From: Oceanisphaera pacifica
GTDB taxonomy: Bacteria > Pseudomonadota > Gammaproteobacteria > Enterobacterales > Aeromonadaceae
Assembly: GCF_017498065.1 (NCBI RefSeq)
Contig: NZ_JAGDFX010000002.1
Span: 62,001 to 126,000, forward strand
Direction: 5' to 3'
DNA: 64,000 bases
Part shown: piece after piece, positions 40,504 through 51,027 of the stretch
Position numbering within the stretch: the stretch's first letter is position 1
How the letters are laid out: each line of letters begins with the position of its first letter
Made by a program: the position numbers and the translations under genes
Notes under the pieces: model-generated
Database searches by the model: none
The model's input: the letters and a program-made list of their open reading frames with translations, nothing else
Told to the model about the DNA's origin: nothing

Positions 40504-40548
40504 TACGCGCTTCGCGCAATGTTGAATGCTTAATTTTAAATGTTTAAT

Positions 40549-40571
40549 AAAAGCCGCAGCAGCGGCTTTTA
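40549..40571 (+). terminator. Rho-independent terminator of the bacterioferritin operon
   Basis: AAAAGCCGC-AGCA-GCGGCTTTT hairpin followed by ATTATG, 46 bp after the second bacterioferritin stop. Confidence 0.8.
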
Positions 40572-40609
40572 TTATGGGGCTACACCCGTACATCATATGA
40601 ATATTGGTT

Positions 40610-40925
40610 TTGTTTACCTGTAGGCACTGCTTTAGCTGTGCGGTGTTAGACAGGCAGCTGTACGCTATACGCTGACCGCTGTACGAAAAGGCCAAGCCGG
40701 TGTTTTCTTTGACGTAAGGCGTACCGCGTAAAACGTACCGCGTTGTTTTCGTGCATGGTATGGCGCTACGCACCATTTCGCGGCTAAAGCACGCGACTAC
40801 ATTCGTGCTGTATGTTGGTTTTTATCTGACAGGCTGATAGCTTACAGCTGTCTTCGGCGCTGTTTTCACGGTGTTTGTGTTTAACTGATAGCCGACGGCT
40901 TACAGCTGAAAGCTGTCTTTTATTA
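40610..40925. repeat. Intergenic mosaic repeat between bacterioferritin and frmA
   Basis: REP-like GTAGGCACTGC hairpin (+) at 40620-40643, tacgc module (40650-40690), a GTAAGGCGTACCGCGTAAAA word (40712-40743), and module G (40750-40830) with a reverse REP-like unit at 40779-40800. Two module C copies follow (40823-40856 and 40880-40921). The remaining 175 bp before frmA hold no repeat. Confidence 0.85.
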
Positions 40926-41085
40926 CTCCCCAGTAAAAATCATTTCCAATTTAAACCATTGTTACTTTCTCGCTATGCAATACAATATTAATAACACAAG
41001 CCAAGCTGCTTGCTGCTAATGTAAAAGAGACACTTTCTTAAACTGACCATTAGCATTCAATATTTAACATAGTGCAAAGCACTAA

Positions 41086-42225
<1,140 letters not shown>

Positions 42226-42425
42226 GTCACAAACAGCGCTAACTGACAGCTGTACGCTATACGTTGACCGCTGTGTTCTTTATCTGACGGCTGACAGCTG
42301 AAAGCTTACAGCTGTCTTTTAGACGTTTGTTTTTCCGTAAGGCGTAAAACGTATAGCCTTGGTTTTACGGTGTTTGGGTTTAACTGACAGCTGACGGCGC
42401 ATCGCTGACAGCTTTCTTTAAGGAG
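42226..42425. repeat. Intergenic mosaic repeat between frmA and frmB
   Basis: A tacgc module (42243-42275), two module C copies (42280-42320 and 42378-42420) and a short GTAAGGCGTAAAACGT word (42336-42352) fill the whole gap inside what should be a two-gene operon. Confidence 0.8.
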
Positions 42426-42430
42426 TTATC

Positions 42431-43264
42431 ATGCAAATTGTTCAACAGCAACGTTGCTTTGGTGGTCGTCAAATTCGCTACCAACATACCTCTAATGTTC
42501 TTCATTGCGACATGCAGTTTTCTGTGTTCTTGCCCCCACAGGCAGAATCAGGCCCAGTACCTGCTGTATATTGGTTATCGGGGTTAACCTGTAATGATGA
42601 AAATTTCTCTAGCAAAGCCGGCGCTCAGCGCGTAGCGGCAGAGCTTGGGCTAGCACTTATCATTCCCGATACCAGCCCCCGAGGCGAAGGCGTGGCAGAC
42701 GACGACAATGCCGCCTACGATTTAGGCTTAGGCGCGGGCTTTTATGTTAATGCCACCCAAGCGCCGTGGAACAAGCATTACCAAATGTACGACTACACAC
42801 TGAATGAACTGCCCGCTCTAGTAGAGGCTGAATTGCCCCTAACCAACAAACGTGCCATCACAGGTCACTCCATGGGCGGACACGGTGCGTTAGTGTTAGC
42901 GCTGCGTAACCAAGCCCGCTTTAGTTCGGTTTCGGCATTTGCCCCCATTAGCAACCCCAGCGACTGCCCATGGGGCGAAAAAGCCTTTACTGCCTATTTA
43001 GGCGATAACCGAGAGATGTGGTCGCACTACGACGCCAGCTTGTTGTTGATAAACAAAGGCTGTACCTTGCCGATACTCGTTGATCAAGGTGAAGCCGATA
43101 ACTTTTTAACCGAGCAATTAAAGCCTCAAACCTTAGTTGCCGCTGCTAAACAAACAAATGCTGACTTAACCTTACGCATGCAACAGGGCTACGATCACAG
43201 CTACTACTTCATCGCCAGTTTTATAGAAGACCACCTACGTTTTCATGCTAAGCATTTGCGATAA
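42431..43264 (+). CDS. frmB: S-formylglutathione hydrolase
   Basis: Esterase-D-type alpha/beta hydrolase of 277 residues that releases formate and glutathione from S-formylglutathione, completing formaldehyde detoxification after FrmA. The nucleophile elbow GHSMGGHGAL (Ser about 147), the acid in DQGEADNFL and the histidine in YDHSYYF are in place. An AAGGAG site precedes the ATG. Its 3' end overlaps the convergent yjeH gene by 30 bp. Confidence 0.96.
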   Translation: MQIVQQQRCFGGRQIRYQHTSNVLHCDMQFSVFLPPQAESGPVPAVYWLSGLTCNDENFSSKAGAQRVAAELGLALIIPDTSPRGEGVADDDNAAYDLGLGAGFYVNATQAPWNKHYQMYDYTLNELPALVEAELPLTNKRAITGHSMGGHGALVLALRNQARFSSVSAFAPISNPSDCPWGEKAFTAYLGDNREMWSHYDASLLLINKGCTLPILVDQGEADNFLTEQLKPQTLVAAAKQTNADLTLRMQQGYDHSYYFIASFIEDHLRFHAKHLR

Positions 43265-44581
43265 GCGATGAGCTAACAGCCTAAGCAAAGCTTTCTTATC
43301 TATTCTCGCCGCGCTATCGCGGCGTTTTTCGTCCATTCTTATTAGCCAGCTGCTACCTATAAACAAACCACCCAGCGCGAGTGCATAACCGGCTTCTATG
43401 CCTAATGACACAAATATGCCCAAGCATAACAGGCTAGCAAGCGTGGCTAACCAGCGATGGCTACCGCTAAGCAGCTTGACGCCTGCAATCATGGCAAGTA
43501 GATAGACTAATATAAAGTTGCCGTTGGCATAGCGCATTAAGGTTTCTAGTGGCAACTTAAAGGCCCAGACGGCTAACAGGCTTAGCGCACTGGCAGCCAC
43601 TACCCAAATAAGCGCACGAAATGGTACGCCCCTACTATTAAGCTTGGCTAATGATGCCGGCAGTTTGCCTTCGTCTGCCATGCTCCACAGTAACCGAGAA
43701 AAACCTTGTACATACAAATTTAGCCCAGCAAAGCAGGCCAAGTAGCCAACAGTCGCAGCGGCCCAGCGGCCAGGTTCGCCAAAGAGCTTGGCCATTAATA
43801 TCGGAAACGAGGTAGTGTTGGTTAATTGATCGCCAAATCCTGAAAATTTAACGACGGCCACCGCATAAGCTAAATAAATAAGGCCTGCCAACAATACGCC
43901 AAATAACAAAGCCAATGGAAAGTCGCGTTCAGGGCGTTTAAATTCTTCCCCCATGTGCGTAAAGGCTTCTAGGCCAACAAAGCACCAAAACATCACCGCC
44001 AAGGTACTAGGGATAGCTGGCCACGCTACGGTTTCTAGCGCAGGTATTGTACTTATTACGCTATTTAATAAACCAGCCTTAAACCACATAGCGGCTAATA
44101 AACCAATAATAGCCAGCGCTATCAGTAATTGCACCAAGCCAGATGCTGCACTGTTACGGGTGCCAAGGAGCATCACTAAGCTGAGCGTGCCCAGCTGTAT
44201 AAGTAAATCGCCAGTGTCACTAAACACAAACAAGGCGTGCCAAAAGCCGGTAGTAAGCGTTAACATAGCAGGCAAACCAACGGGAAGCACGGCAAGAAAT
44301 AAAAAGGCAGAGAGCTTTTCCATAGGGACACCCAGCGCGCGACCAATTAAATGCGGTGCACCGCCCGCATGGGGAAAAGCGCGGCCGAGGCGAGCAAAAG
44401 TAAACGCTATGGGGAGCACTAATATAATTAGCACTAACCAAGCCCATAACGAATCGGCACCAGCAAGGCTTGCCGCCACTGCTGGCACCACAAAAATGCC
44501 ACTGCCTAATAATGAGGTGGCCATCATGGTGGTACCATAGCCTAGCCCTAATTGTTGTTGTAAACGGCTCAATTGTTTCAT
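43235..44581 (-). CDS. yjeH: APC-family amino-acid exporter YjeH
   Basis: Inner-membrane protein of 448 residues with about 12 helices, of the amino acid-polyamine-organocation family. The N-terminal LGLGYGTTMMATSLLGSGIF and HAGGAPHLIGRALG segments are those of E. coli YjeH, an exporter of methionine and branched-chain amino acids. It diverges from an Lrp-type regulator gene 237 bp away, which fits amino-acid control. The 3' end overlaps frmB and contains the frmB terminator. Confidence 0.9.
   Translation of the reverse strand: MKQLSRLQQQLGLGYGTTMMATSLLGSGIFVVPAVAASLAGADSLWAWLVLIILVLPIAFTFARLGRAFPHAGGAPHLIGRALGVPMEKLSAFLFLAVLPVGLPAMLTLTTGFWHALFVFSDTGDLLIQLGTLSLVMLLGTRNSAASGLVQLLIALAIIGLLAAMWFKAGLLNSVISTIPALETVAWPAIPSTLAVMFWCFVGLEAFTHMGEEFKRPERDFPLALLFGVLLAGLIYLAYAVAVVKFSGFGDQLTNTTSFPILMAKLFGEPGRWAAATVGYLACFAGLNLYVQGFSRLLWSMADEGKLPASLAKLNSRGVPFRALIWVVAASALSLLAVWAFKLPLETLMRYANGNFILVYLLAMIAGVKLLSGSHRWLATLASLLCLGIFVSLGIEAGYALALGGLFIGSSWLIRMDEKRRDSAARIDKKALLRLLAHRLSQMLSMKT
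43307..43329 (+). terminator. Rho-independent terminator of frmB, inside yjeH coding sequence
   Basis: CGCCGCG-CTAT-CGCGGCG hairpin followed by TTTTT, 43 bp after the frmB stop codon, within the 3' part of the convergent yjeH gene. Confidence 0.85.
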
Positions 44582-44818
44582 TCCCTATTTTTTTGCTCTA
44601 TGCGTGACTTTAAATATTAAGCCCAGCCCTTGGCGCCAAACTTAATTTGCACCAGGCAAAGCCTAGGTATTAATCTTTTGGCTAAGCGCTTGATGCTGTT
44701 TAATTCTGATATATTAGCGCTATATAAAGATGAATAGGCGTGGCACTCTGCGGCTTGTAACAAGCGAAACGTCGTATTTGACCGACGTTTGGTTGCCATA
44801 GCGGTAAAAGGGGATTGA

Positions 44819-45244
44819 GTGGACAAGTTTGACCAGAAAATACTGGCATTACTCACAGCAAACGCGCGCCTAGCCGTGGCAAGTATAGCGCGCGAAGTTA
44901 ACTTATCGCGCTCGGCGGTGTCGGAGCGCATTAAAAGCTTAGAAGATAGAGGTATCATTCAGGGCTATCACGCACGAGTAGGACAACCGAGCTCGTTAGT
45001 GCGCGCTTACTTTGCACTTTGTTACCATGTGCGCCAATGCGAGCAATATGCTGAGTCGTTACGCTGTGTGCCTGAAGTTAAGCTGTGCTACACCATTAGT
45101 GGCGAAACCGACATGCTGGTATATGTAGAAGCCGCATCAATGGATAGGTTAGATGCTGTTCGCCATCTTATAGAGCACACCCCTCATATTAAAACCGTAC
45201 GCACCCATATGATTTTAGGGGAAGTGATCAATACCTTAAATTGA
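44819..45244 (+). CDS. Lrp/AsnC family transcriptional regulator
   Basis: Regulator of 141 residues with an N-terminal helix-turn-helix (VASIAREVNLSRSAVSERIKSLEDRGII) and a C-terminal RAM ligand-binding domain (CYTISGETDMLVYVEAASMDRL). The start is the GTG at 44819. The divergent neighbour is the amino-acid exporter yjeH, so it probably controls that gene in response to an amino acid. The effector is unknown. Confidence 0.9.
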   Translation: MDKFDQKILALLTANARLAVASIAREVNLSRSAVSERIKSLEDRGIIQGYHARVGQPSSLVRAYFALCYHVRQCEQYAESLRCVPEVKLCYTISGETDMLVYVEAASMDRLDAVRHLIEHTPHIKTVRTHMILGEVINTLN

Positions 45245-45324
45245 TATAGCCCAAAAGATCCAGCTTAGCAAAGAGCGGTATTTATCTATTAACTCGGCGC
45301 TATTAACTTTTGTTTAAGGACACT

Positions 45325-47358
45325 ATGCAAGTATTTCGGGCCCATTGGTTAGCGCCTTGGTTTAACCACCCTTTTTTAGCTTGTGAAATCACCCATCAAG
45401 GGCTGGTACTGCACCTTAAAAATGAGCGCCACTCGCTAACTTGGCAAGACTTAACGGCGCCGCCGGCGCGTATAAAAGGCTGGCGCTTTTACCGTCTGCA
45501 TTTATATTGTGCCCAAGGCGATCTTGAGTTGGCTTGGTTACCAAAGCCGGTGGCTGATGCGCTATATAAGTTGCTTACCTTAACATGGTACCAAGTGTTG
45601 GCCGCCCGTGCTTTGCCCCTAGCCACCCAATGTTTGCAACTGTTAGAGCAAGGCTACTTACGCCAATCTCGCTGGCAGCAGCTACAAAAATTATTGGCCA
45701 CTCTTGAGCCTGCTGCGGGCAAGCAGGCCATAAATTGGGCTAGCTTAACGCCGCCTGCCGAGTTATCTGATCGCGAAGCCGCCGCTATTGGTTTGCTTAG
45801 TACCTTAATAACGGCAGACGAGGCGTGGCGTGAACACTGTTGTGCCGAATATTGCCAGCAGATGCTAACAGACTATGCCGACCTTTTTGACTCCTTAGAA
45901 ACCCACCCTTTAACTGATGCGCAGCGCCTAGCCTGTGTGGTAGATGAAGATGCCAACTTGGTTCTAGCAGGGGCGGGGTGTGGCAAAACCAGCGTAATGA
46001 TGGCGCGGGCTGCGTTTTTAGTGGCATCACACCAAGCGAAGCCGCAAGAATTGTTATTGCTGGCGTTTGGTAATGAAGCCGCCAGTGAAATGAGTGATCG
46101 CTTAGCCCGACACTCGAGCACCAGCGGCGTTCATGCTCGTACTTTTCATGCACTTGGCTTAATGATTTTAAGCAAAGTAGAAGGAGCAATGCCCACCCTT
46201 AGCCCTTTGGCGCAGCAAGACAGTGCCCGTGTTAAGGCGCTGGCCAACTGGCTAGCTGAGCTGTGCCAGCAAGATGAGAGCTATCGCCAAGCTTTATATG
46301 GCTGGCTTAAAAACAAGCGCATTTCCATAACTCCCGAGCCTGATTATCACAAATTAGCTCGCGAATGGGCCCCCATAGTGGCGGCGTTAAAGCTGTATGG
46401 TGAGCCTAACTTGACCGACTTATCCCCTGAGTTGGCGGCGCAATTATCACTAATATTGCCGCTGTTACACCGTTATCAACATGAGTTGGCCGAGCAGGGG
46501 AAGATTGATTTTGATGACATGATAGAGCAGGCCACAGACTTTATACGCCAAGGGCGTTTTAGTGTGCCGTGGCGTTATATTTTGGTGGATGAATTTCAGG
46601 ATATATCTGGCCCCCGCGCCCATTTGCTGCAAGCATTGCGCGATGCGGCGCCTGAGTTATCGCTGTTTTGTGTTGGCGATGACTGGCAGGCCATTTATCG
46701 CTTTAGCGGGGGGGATGTGAGGCTAACCACGCGCTTTGCCGACACCTTTGGTGCCAGCCGTATTACGCGTTTAGATAAAACCTTTCGTTTTAATAACCAA
46801 ATCGAGCAAGTGGCGAGCCGTTTTGTGCAGCAAAACCCCGAGCAATTAACCAAAACCTTAACGACGCACACGCAAAGTGCTTCGCCCTGCGTGCATGTGT
46901 TGCCCGTTACCGCCCATGGGCAAACCGAAGCGATTAGCCGTTTACTGGGGCAAATAGCAGCGGAGCAACCTCAGGCATCTGTGTATTTGTTGGCGCGGTT
47001 TCGTTTTAGTTTGCCAGATTTGGCACAGCTAACGGCATGGCGCAAGCGCTTTGTGGGGTTAGAAATTGTGACCCAAACCGTGCACGCTGCCAAAGGTAAA
47101 GAGGCGGATCATGTGATTATGCTTGGGCTTGGCCGTGGTAAATATGGTTTTCCGCCCGAGCAAAGTACCACTGGTTTATTAGAACGCTTACTACCCGAAA
47201 CGGATAGCTTTGCTTATGCCGAAGAGCGCCGGTTATTTTATGTTGGCCTTACCCGCGCACGGCAACAAGTATTTTTACTTGCTGATGCACAACAACCGTC
47301 GGTGTTTATTAAAGAGCTTACTAGTGGTGGATATCCGAGTGTGAGTAAGTGGGGGTAA
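45325..47358 (+). CDS. helD: DNA helicase IV
   Basis: UvrD-superfamily ATP-dependent 3'-5' helicase of 677 residues. After an N-terminal HelD-specific region (about residues 1-190) come motif I GAGCGKTSVM, motif II YILVDEFQDIS, QAIYRFSGGD, and motif VI ERRLFYVGLTRARQQVFLL. The ATG at 45325 has AAGGA at 45316-45320. It is monocistronic. An IS50-like element is inserted 39 bp after its stop codon. Confidence 0.93.
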   Translation: MQVFRAHWLAPWFNHPFLACEITHQGLVLHLKNERHSLTWQDLTAPPARIKGWRFYRLHLYCAQGDLELAWLPKPVADALYKLLTLTWYQVLAARALPLATQCLQLLEQGYLRQSRWQQLQKLLATLEPAAGKQAINWASLTPPAELSDREAAAIGLLSTLITADEAWREHCCAEYCQQMLTDYADLFDSLETHPLTDAQRLACVVDEDANLVLAGAGCGKTSVMMARAAFLVASHQAKPQELLLLAFGNEAASEMSDRLARHSSTSGVHARTFHALGLMILSKVEGAMPTLSPLAQQDSARVKALANWLAELCQQDESYRQALYGWLKNKRISITPEPDYHKLAREWAPIVAALKLYGEPNLTDLSPELAAQLSLILPLLHRYQHELAEQGKIDFDDMIEQATDFIRQGRFSVPWRYILVDEFQDISGPRAHLLQALRDAAPELSLFCVGDDWQAIYRFSGGDVRLTTRFADTFGASRITRLDKTFRFNNQIEQVASRFVQQNPEQLTKTLTTHTQSASPCVHVLPVTAHGQTEAISRLLGQIAAEQPQASVYLLARFRFSLPDLAQLTAWRKRFVGLEIVTQTVHAAKGKEADHVIMLGLGRGKYGFPPEQSTTGLLERLLPETDSFAYAEERRLFYVGLTRARQQVFLLADAQQPSVFIKELTSGGYPSVSKWG

Positions 47359-47478
47359 GGAGCGCCTAACCCCTTCGGGGAGCGGTAAGCCTTAAGCCTG
47401 TCACTTAGTCACATCTTTCTCTTGTATTATAAATAAAAATGATGTTCGTGACTGAGTCGGTGATACCCCTACATAACA

Positions 47479-47589
47479 GCCGAACAAAGGGTCTTCTTCA
47501 TCGACACGCTGCAAGTACATCCCTGTAGCGCTCAAACACATGACATCCTTGTCATGTGATGGTCGGTGAAGAAGATCCCTTTATCCGGC
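47479..47589. repeat. Palindromic element family P1 (copy 2), inside the IS
   Basis: 111-bp element. The left arm (GCCGAACAAAGGG then TCTTCTTCA, 47479-47506) is complementary to the right arm at 47561-47589 (GAAGAAGATCCCTTTATCCGGC); the inner hairpin is ACATGACA/TGTCATGT (47538-47557). Copy 1 at 9485-9678 has ACTCCA in place of TCTTCTTCA, again complementary within its own arms. Confidence 0.82.
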
Positions 47590-47677
47590 CACACACTATG
47601 GTGCTGCCTGTTGGTACTCTCCATTCAGACTCGTTACTCACAAAACAGCAATATAGCCACTTCAATATCGATAACAC

Positions 47678-49026
47678 TCACTCGTCAATATCTTTAAGGA
47701 ATTCATACGCTTCAACGTAATCCATCAGCGTAAACCAGCCTCGCCAGAGCGCTTGCGTCCCCACTCGACCATTGCGTGAGCTGTCATGCCAACGCCCCAA
47801 TCGAGCTAAGGCATAATAGGCCCAATATAGGGATGACGCCTGCTCAGGGGAAAGTTTTTTTCTCGACTTTATTCCACAGTAATCGCCAAGCAACCCGGCT
47901 TAATAAGGTATTACAGCTGATGGTTTTCGCCTCTTCTCGATTCTGTGCTATTTCTTTTAGTTGCAGTAGGCGCACCGCGATAAAGGCTTTGATCACCGCC
48001 GCTCGACGCACGTTTTCTTTGGTTTGCATCCGCAGACCTTCAACCTTGGTGCCTTCGCTTTTCCAGATCCGATGAAACTCTTCTATCCGCCAGCACAACC
48101 CATAATATCTGACTGTTTTTCGTGCCACCGCCGCATCTGGCAACGGCTCAGTGGTGTATAACACCCAGCACAGCGGCTCTGTTATACCTTCGGTCATTTC
48201 ACTGCAATACAAGAGATTCAGCGTCAGCGTGTCTTGTGCTGTTGCTCGCTGTGGCTTAGGCAGGGTGACCTGAGTGTGGCTGAGTGCAATCGTTGCATCT
48301 CGGGCAGGTCGGCCCCCTTTTGATGCAATATGCAGGTCGTAATGACACACCGGCTCGAGCGCATCTAAGGTAGCGCGGAGCTTTTGCTCGCTATCCGCAA
48401 GCTTACGATCACCTGATGAGCGCACCACAAAGCGGTGCTGGTGCGCGATTTGATAGCCTAAGTATTCATATATATCGGCTTCTCGGTCACACACATCGAT
48501 GACATTGCTCATATCACCCGGTCGATCCGCCAGCGTCTCTGTGCCGCGTTGCCACTTATAACTCTCTTTCTCTTCTCGCGCTCGGCATTGCAGGGTGTGG
48601 CTGCTATCTTTTTGTTTATCTTGACGAAACCAGTAATATTGGTTCGCTAAACCGAGTACCGATTCACGCTCTGCATCCATCATCAAGGTGGAATGTGCAT
48701 ACAGGGTTCGGCCTTTAGCGGAATAGCGCTTGCTGCTGGCAGAGTTGACTTCACCCAACTCTTCGCAGACTGCGTGTTTATAACTGAGCCCCGTGGTGTC
48801 TTGTAAAGCCAGCACTAATGGCCGCTGCGGAGACCAGAGCATCGGTATATTCAAAGCCTGCTTGCGCGATATGCTCGGGCTTAATGTAATCGTTAGCAAT
48901 AAAGCGATAGGCCCCTTCAAGGCTGGCAGGATCTAGTGCCGATGCCGGCACCGAGCTATAGGCAGAGGCGGCCATTTCTGCCGCTAACTGGGTCAGTCGT
49001 TGCGTGCGCCGCGCATCTCCTAGCAT
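47678..49026 (-). pseudogene. Tn5-type transposase, disrupted by two frameshifts
   Basis: Three consecutive frames make up one DDE transposase of about 450 residues. The N-terminal part (48778-49026) holds the Tn5-like LGDARRTQRLTQLAAEMA DNA-binding region. The middle (47844-48920) holds all catalytic motifs: LALQDTTGLSY (first Asp), VCDREADIYEYL (second Asp) and YGLCWRIEEFHRIWKSE (Glu). The C-terminal part (47678-47893) holds the dimerisation tail. The first shift is near 48835-48870; the second is at the seven-T run 47855-47861. The protein cannot be made whole without frameshifting. Confidence 0.9.
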
Positions 49027-49289
49027 GGCTTTCCCAAAAGGGCGTCAGCCCAAGCCGTCTCATCAGCGATAAACATAAGATACCTTGAAAGATAAAAGAG
49101 TAATTAGATCATATAGTTGCTCTAATTTTAAAAGTAAAGCATCGGTAATAAATTTGAATGGGGAGCAGGAATTAAAACGGCCAGCATACGGGTAACTCTC
49201 TCACAGCAGCAAAAGCTGCTTTTCGCTTTCGGCCTAATGCGCGAGCCAGCGTTCGCCTACACATTCAGGCAACTCGGTGCTAATGAGAA

Positions 49290-49391
49290 GGCAGAGGGAG
49301 TCTGCTCCGTCGACCCTCTGCGCCAAGGATGGCGCGGCGGAGCCCCCATGGATGGGTTTACGGCGAGTCGAGCGGAGCAGTGCGCTCTGCC
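49290..49391. repeat. Palindromic element family P2 (copy 2), inside the IS
   Basis: 102-bp element with GGCAGAG / CTCTGCC ends, arms containing CTGCTCCG and CGGAGCAG, and inner GCGCC/GGCGC and CCCATGGATGGG hairpins almost identical to copy 1 at 23571-23673. It lies 45 bp from the right end of the IS. Confidence 0.82.
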
Positions 49392-49436
49392 TGACTTCCA
49401 CTCAAACATCAACAAAAAGATGTGATTAAGTGACAG

Positions 49437-49560
49437 GTCTTAAGCTATCAGCGGTCAGTTAAACTACGCAGCTGCTGCGGCCTCTACGGTGTGATCTCTT
49501 TCGTATAGTGGTCAGCGTAAGGCGTAACGCAGTCATTTTAAGCTCGGCGTTGTCTTTAAT
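49437..49560. repeat. Intergenic mosaic repeat right of the IS
   Basis: Continuation of the mosaic interrupted by the IS. A module C word (TATCAGCGGTCAGTTAAAC), a degenerate reverse REP-like unit with GCGGCCTCTAC near 49478-49488, and a CGTAAGGCGTAACGC word are followed by TAAGCTCGGCGTTG. Confidence 0.7.
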
Positions 49561-49613
49561 CATTAAGAGTTAAAAAACAGGGCGCAGTGAAACGTTTTCC
49601 ATGGCAAAATGCT

Positions 49614-49629
49614 GGGTTATCTCTTTGCG
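49614..49629 (+). promoter_or_regulatory. Candidate sigma-54 promoter of the sodium:solute transporter gene
   Basis: TGGG at 49613-49616 and TTTGCG at 49624-49629, with the invariant GG and GC (49615-49616, 49627-49628) exactly 10 bp apart. Predicted transcription start is near 49640, just before an AGGAG at 49645-49649. The -24 element deviates from the full TGGCAC consensus. A sigma-54-dependent regulator is encoded next door. Confidence 0.4.
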
Positions 49630-49659
49630 TATAACATTATTAACAGGAGTAGCCAGGCC

Positions 49660-51027
49660 GTGCCTCAAAATAAGCTAACGCCGGTGACACCGGCTCTGTG
49701 GTCCAGTCGTTTTGTGTTTATTATGGCGGCCGTGGGTTCTGCTGTCGGATTAGGCAATATTTGGAAGTTTCCCTACATTACCGGCGAAAATGGCGGCGGG
49801 GCTTTTGTTCTGGTTTATTTAGTCTGTATTGCCATTATTGGCCTGCCTTTGATGATGTCTGAAGTGATGCTAGGGCGTCGTGGCGCTAAAAGTCCTATTG
49901 GCAGTATGGCAGTGGTGGCTAAGGCCGAAGGGCGCAGCCCGCACTGGGTGGGTGTGGGCATAATGGCAACCTTGGCGGCGTTTTTAATTTTGTCGTTTTA
50001 TAGCGTGATTGCCGGTTGGACCATGCCCTATATTGTCTCGGCAGTAAGTGGCCAGTTTAGCGGCATAAGTGCACAAAGTACTGGGGCTTTATTTGAAGAC
50101 CTATTAGCCTCGCCATGGCAATTGTTGATGTGGCACTCCTTATTTATGGGGTTAACCATTTTAGTCTCGGCAGGAGGGGTACGCCACGGGCTAGAAAACG
50201 CGGTTACCAAATTGATGCCTGCTTTATTTGTGCTGTTACTTATTTTAGTGGGTTATGCGGCTACCACAGGGCACTTTGGTGAGGCGGTGAGTTTTTTGTT
50301 TAAGCCAAATTTCTCTGCACTTACGGCTGAGTCTATTTTGGTTGCCTTAGGCCATGCTTTTTTTACCCTGAGTTTAGCCAGTGGCGCCATGATGGCTTAC
50401 GGCGCTTATTTGCCTAAAAATGTTTCTATTGCCCGCACCGCTGTGGTGGTTGGGGTGATGGACACCTGTGTAGCGCTATTAGCGGGGCTGGCGATTTTTC
50501 CGATTGTATTTGCTCACGGTTTAGCCGCGGGTGAAGGCCCTGGGCTTATTTTTGTGACCCTGCCCGTGGCTTTTGGTCAAATGCCTGGCGGTAGCTTCTT
50601 TGCCACCTTATTTTTTGTGTTGTTATTATTTGCCGCCTGGACTTCTTCAATTTCTATGTTGGAGTCTTTGGTAAGCTATTTAAACGAAAAAGGGATAAGC
50701 CGAGTAACAGCCGCGATAGGCGGTGGGCTAGCGGCTTGGCTGGTGGGCATTACCACCTTATTGTCTTTGAACGTATGGTCTGATTTTACCCCGCTTGATA
50801 TGTTTGCCCGCTTTGAGGGCAAAACCTTATTCGACTTATATGATTATTTGACTGCCAATATCATGATGCCGGTGGTCGCCTTGTTGATTGCGCTATTTGT
50901 GGGTTGGAAAGTTAACCCCGAACATTCAAAAGCCGAGTTAGGGGCCTGGCATAAAGTATGGTTCCCAGTTATTCGTTACTTATCCCCCATCGCCCTGCTG
51001 ATCGTGTTTTATTTTAATTTGAAATGA
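49660..51027 (+). CDS. Neurotransmitter:sodium symporter family transporter
   Basis: Inner-membrane Na+-coupled transporter of about 455 residues with 11-12 helices. The LeuT-type signature of helix 1 is complete (GSAVGLGNIWKFPYITGENG). Substrates of the family are amino acids or related amines; the exact one is unknown. The GTG at 49660 is preferred because AGGAG lies 10 bp before it and a candidate sigma-54 promoter overlaps the alternative ATG at 49609. It is convergent with a kinase/NtrC-type regulator pair that may control it. Confidence 0.88.
   Translation: MPQNKLTPVTPALWSSRFVFIMAAVGSAVGLGNIWKFPYITGENGGGAFVLVYLVCIAIIGLPLMMSEVMLGRRGAKSPIGSMAVVAKAEGRSPHWVGVGIMATLAAFLILSFYSVIAGWTMPYIVSAVSGQFSGISAQSTGALFEDLLASPWQLLMWHSLFMGLTILVSAGGVRHGLENAVTKLMPALFVLLLILVGYAATTGHFGEAVSFLFKPNFSALTAESILVALGHAFFTLSLASGAMMAYGAYLPKNVSIARTAVVVGVMDTCVALLAGLAIFPIVFAHGLAAGEGPGLIFVTLPVAFGQMPGGSFFATLFFVLLLFAAWTSSISMLESLVSYLNEKGISRVTAAIGGGLAAWLVGITTLLSLNVWSDFTPLDMFARFEGKTLFDLYDYLTANIMMPVVALLIALFVGWKVNPEHSKAELGAWHKVWFPVIRYLSPIALLIVFYFNLK

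Larger units (their letters stand above)
47398..49436. mobile_element. IS50/Tn5-like insertion sequence (IS4 family), inactive
   Basis: Terminal inverted repeats CTGTCACTTAGTCACATCT (47398-47416) and, at 49418-49436, its complement CTGTCACTTAATCACATCT; each matches 16 of 19 bases of the Tn5 mosaic end. The flanks form an imperfect 9-bp duplication, GCCTTAAGC (47389-47397) and GTCTTAAGC (49437-49445), the size expected for IS50. The element is 2,039 bp, longer than IS50 because both subterminal regions carry palindromic elements. The transposase gene is frameshifted twice. The insertion lies in a module C-like mosaic sequence. Confidence 0.9.

Noticed and set aside
44617-44958. Minus-strand frame of 113 residues over the Lrp-type gene start
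   Set aside because: It is antisense to the clearly homologous regulator and without recognisable domains.
47479-47589. P1 palindrome as an integron attC site
   Set aside because: The ends lack the RYYYAAC and GTTRRRY core sites, no integrase or cassette genes are near, and the structure is fully symmetrical.
49290-49425. 62-residue frame starting MREPAFAYTFRQLG near the IS right end
   Set aside because: It translates the P2 palindrome; similar frames are by-products of this repeat and not genes.
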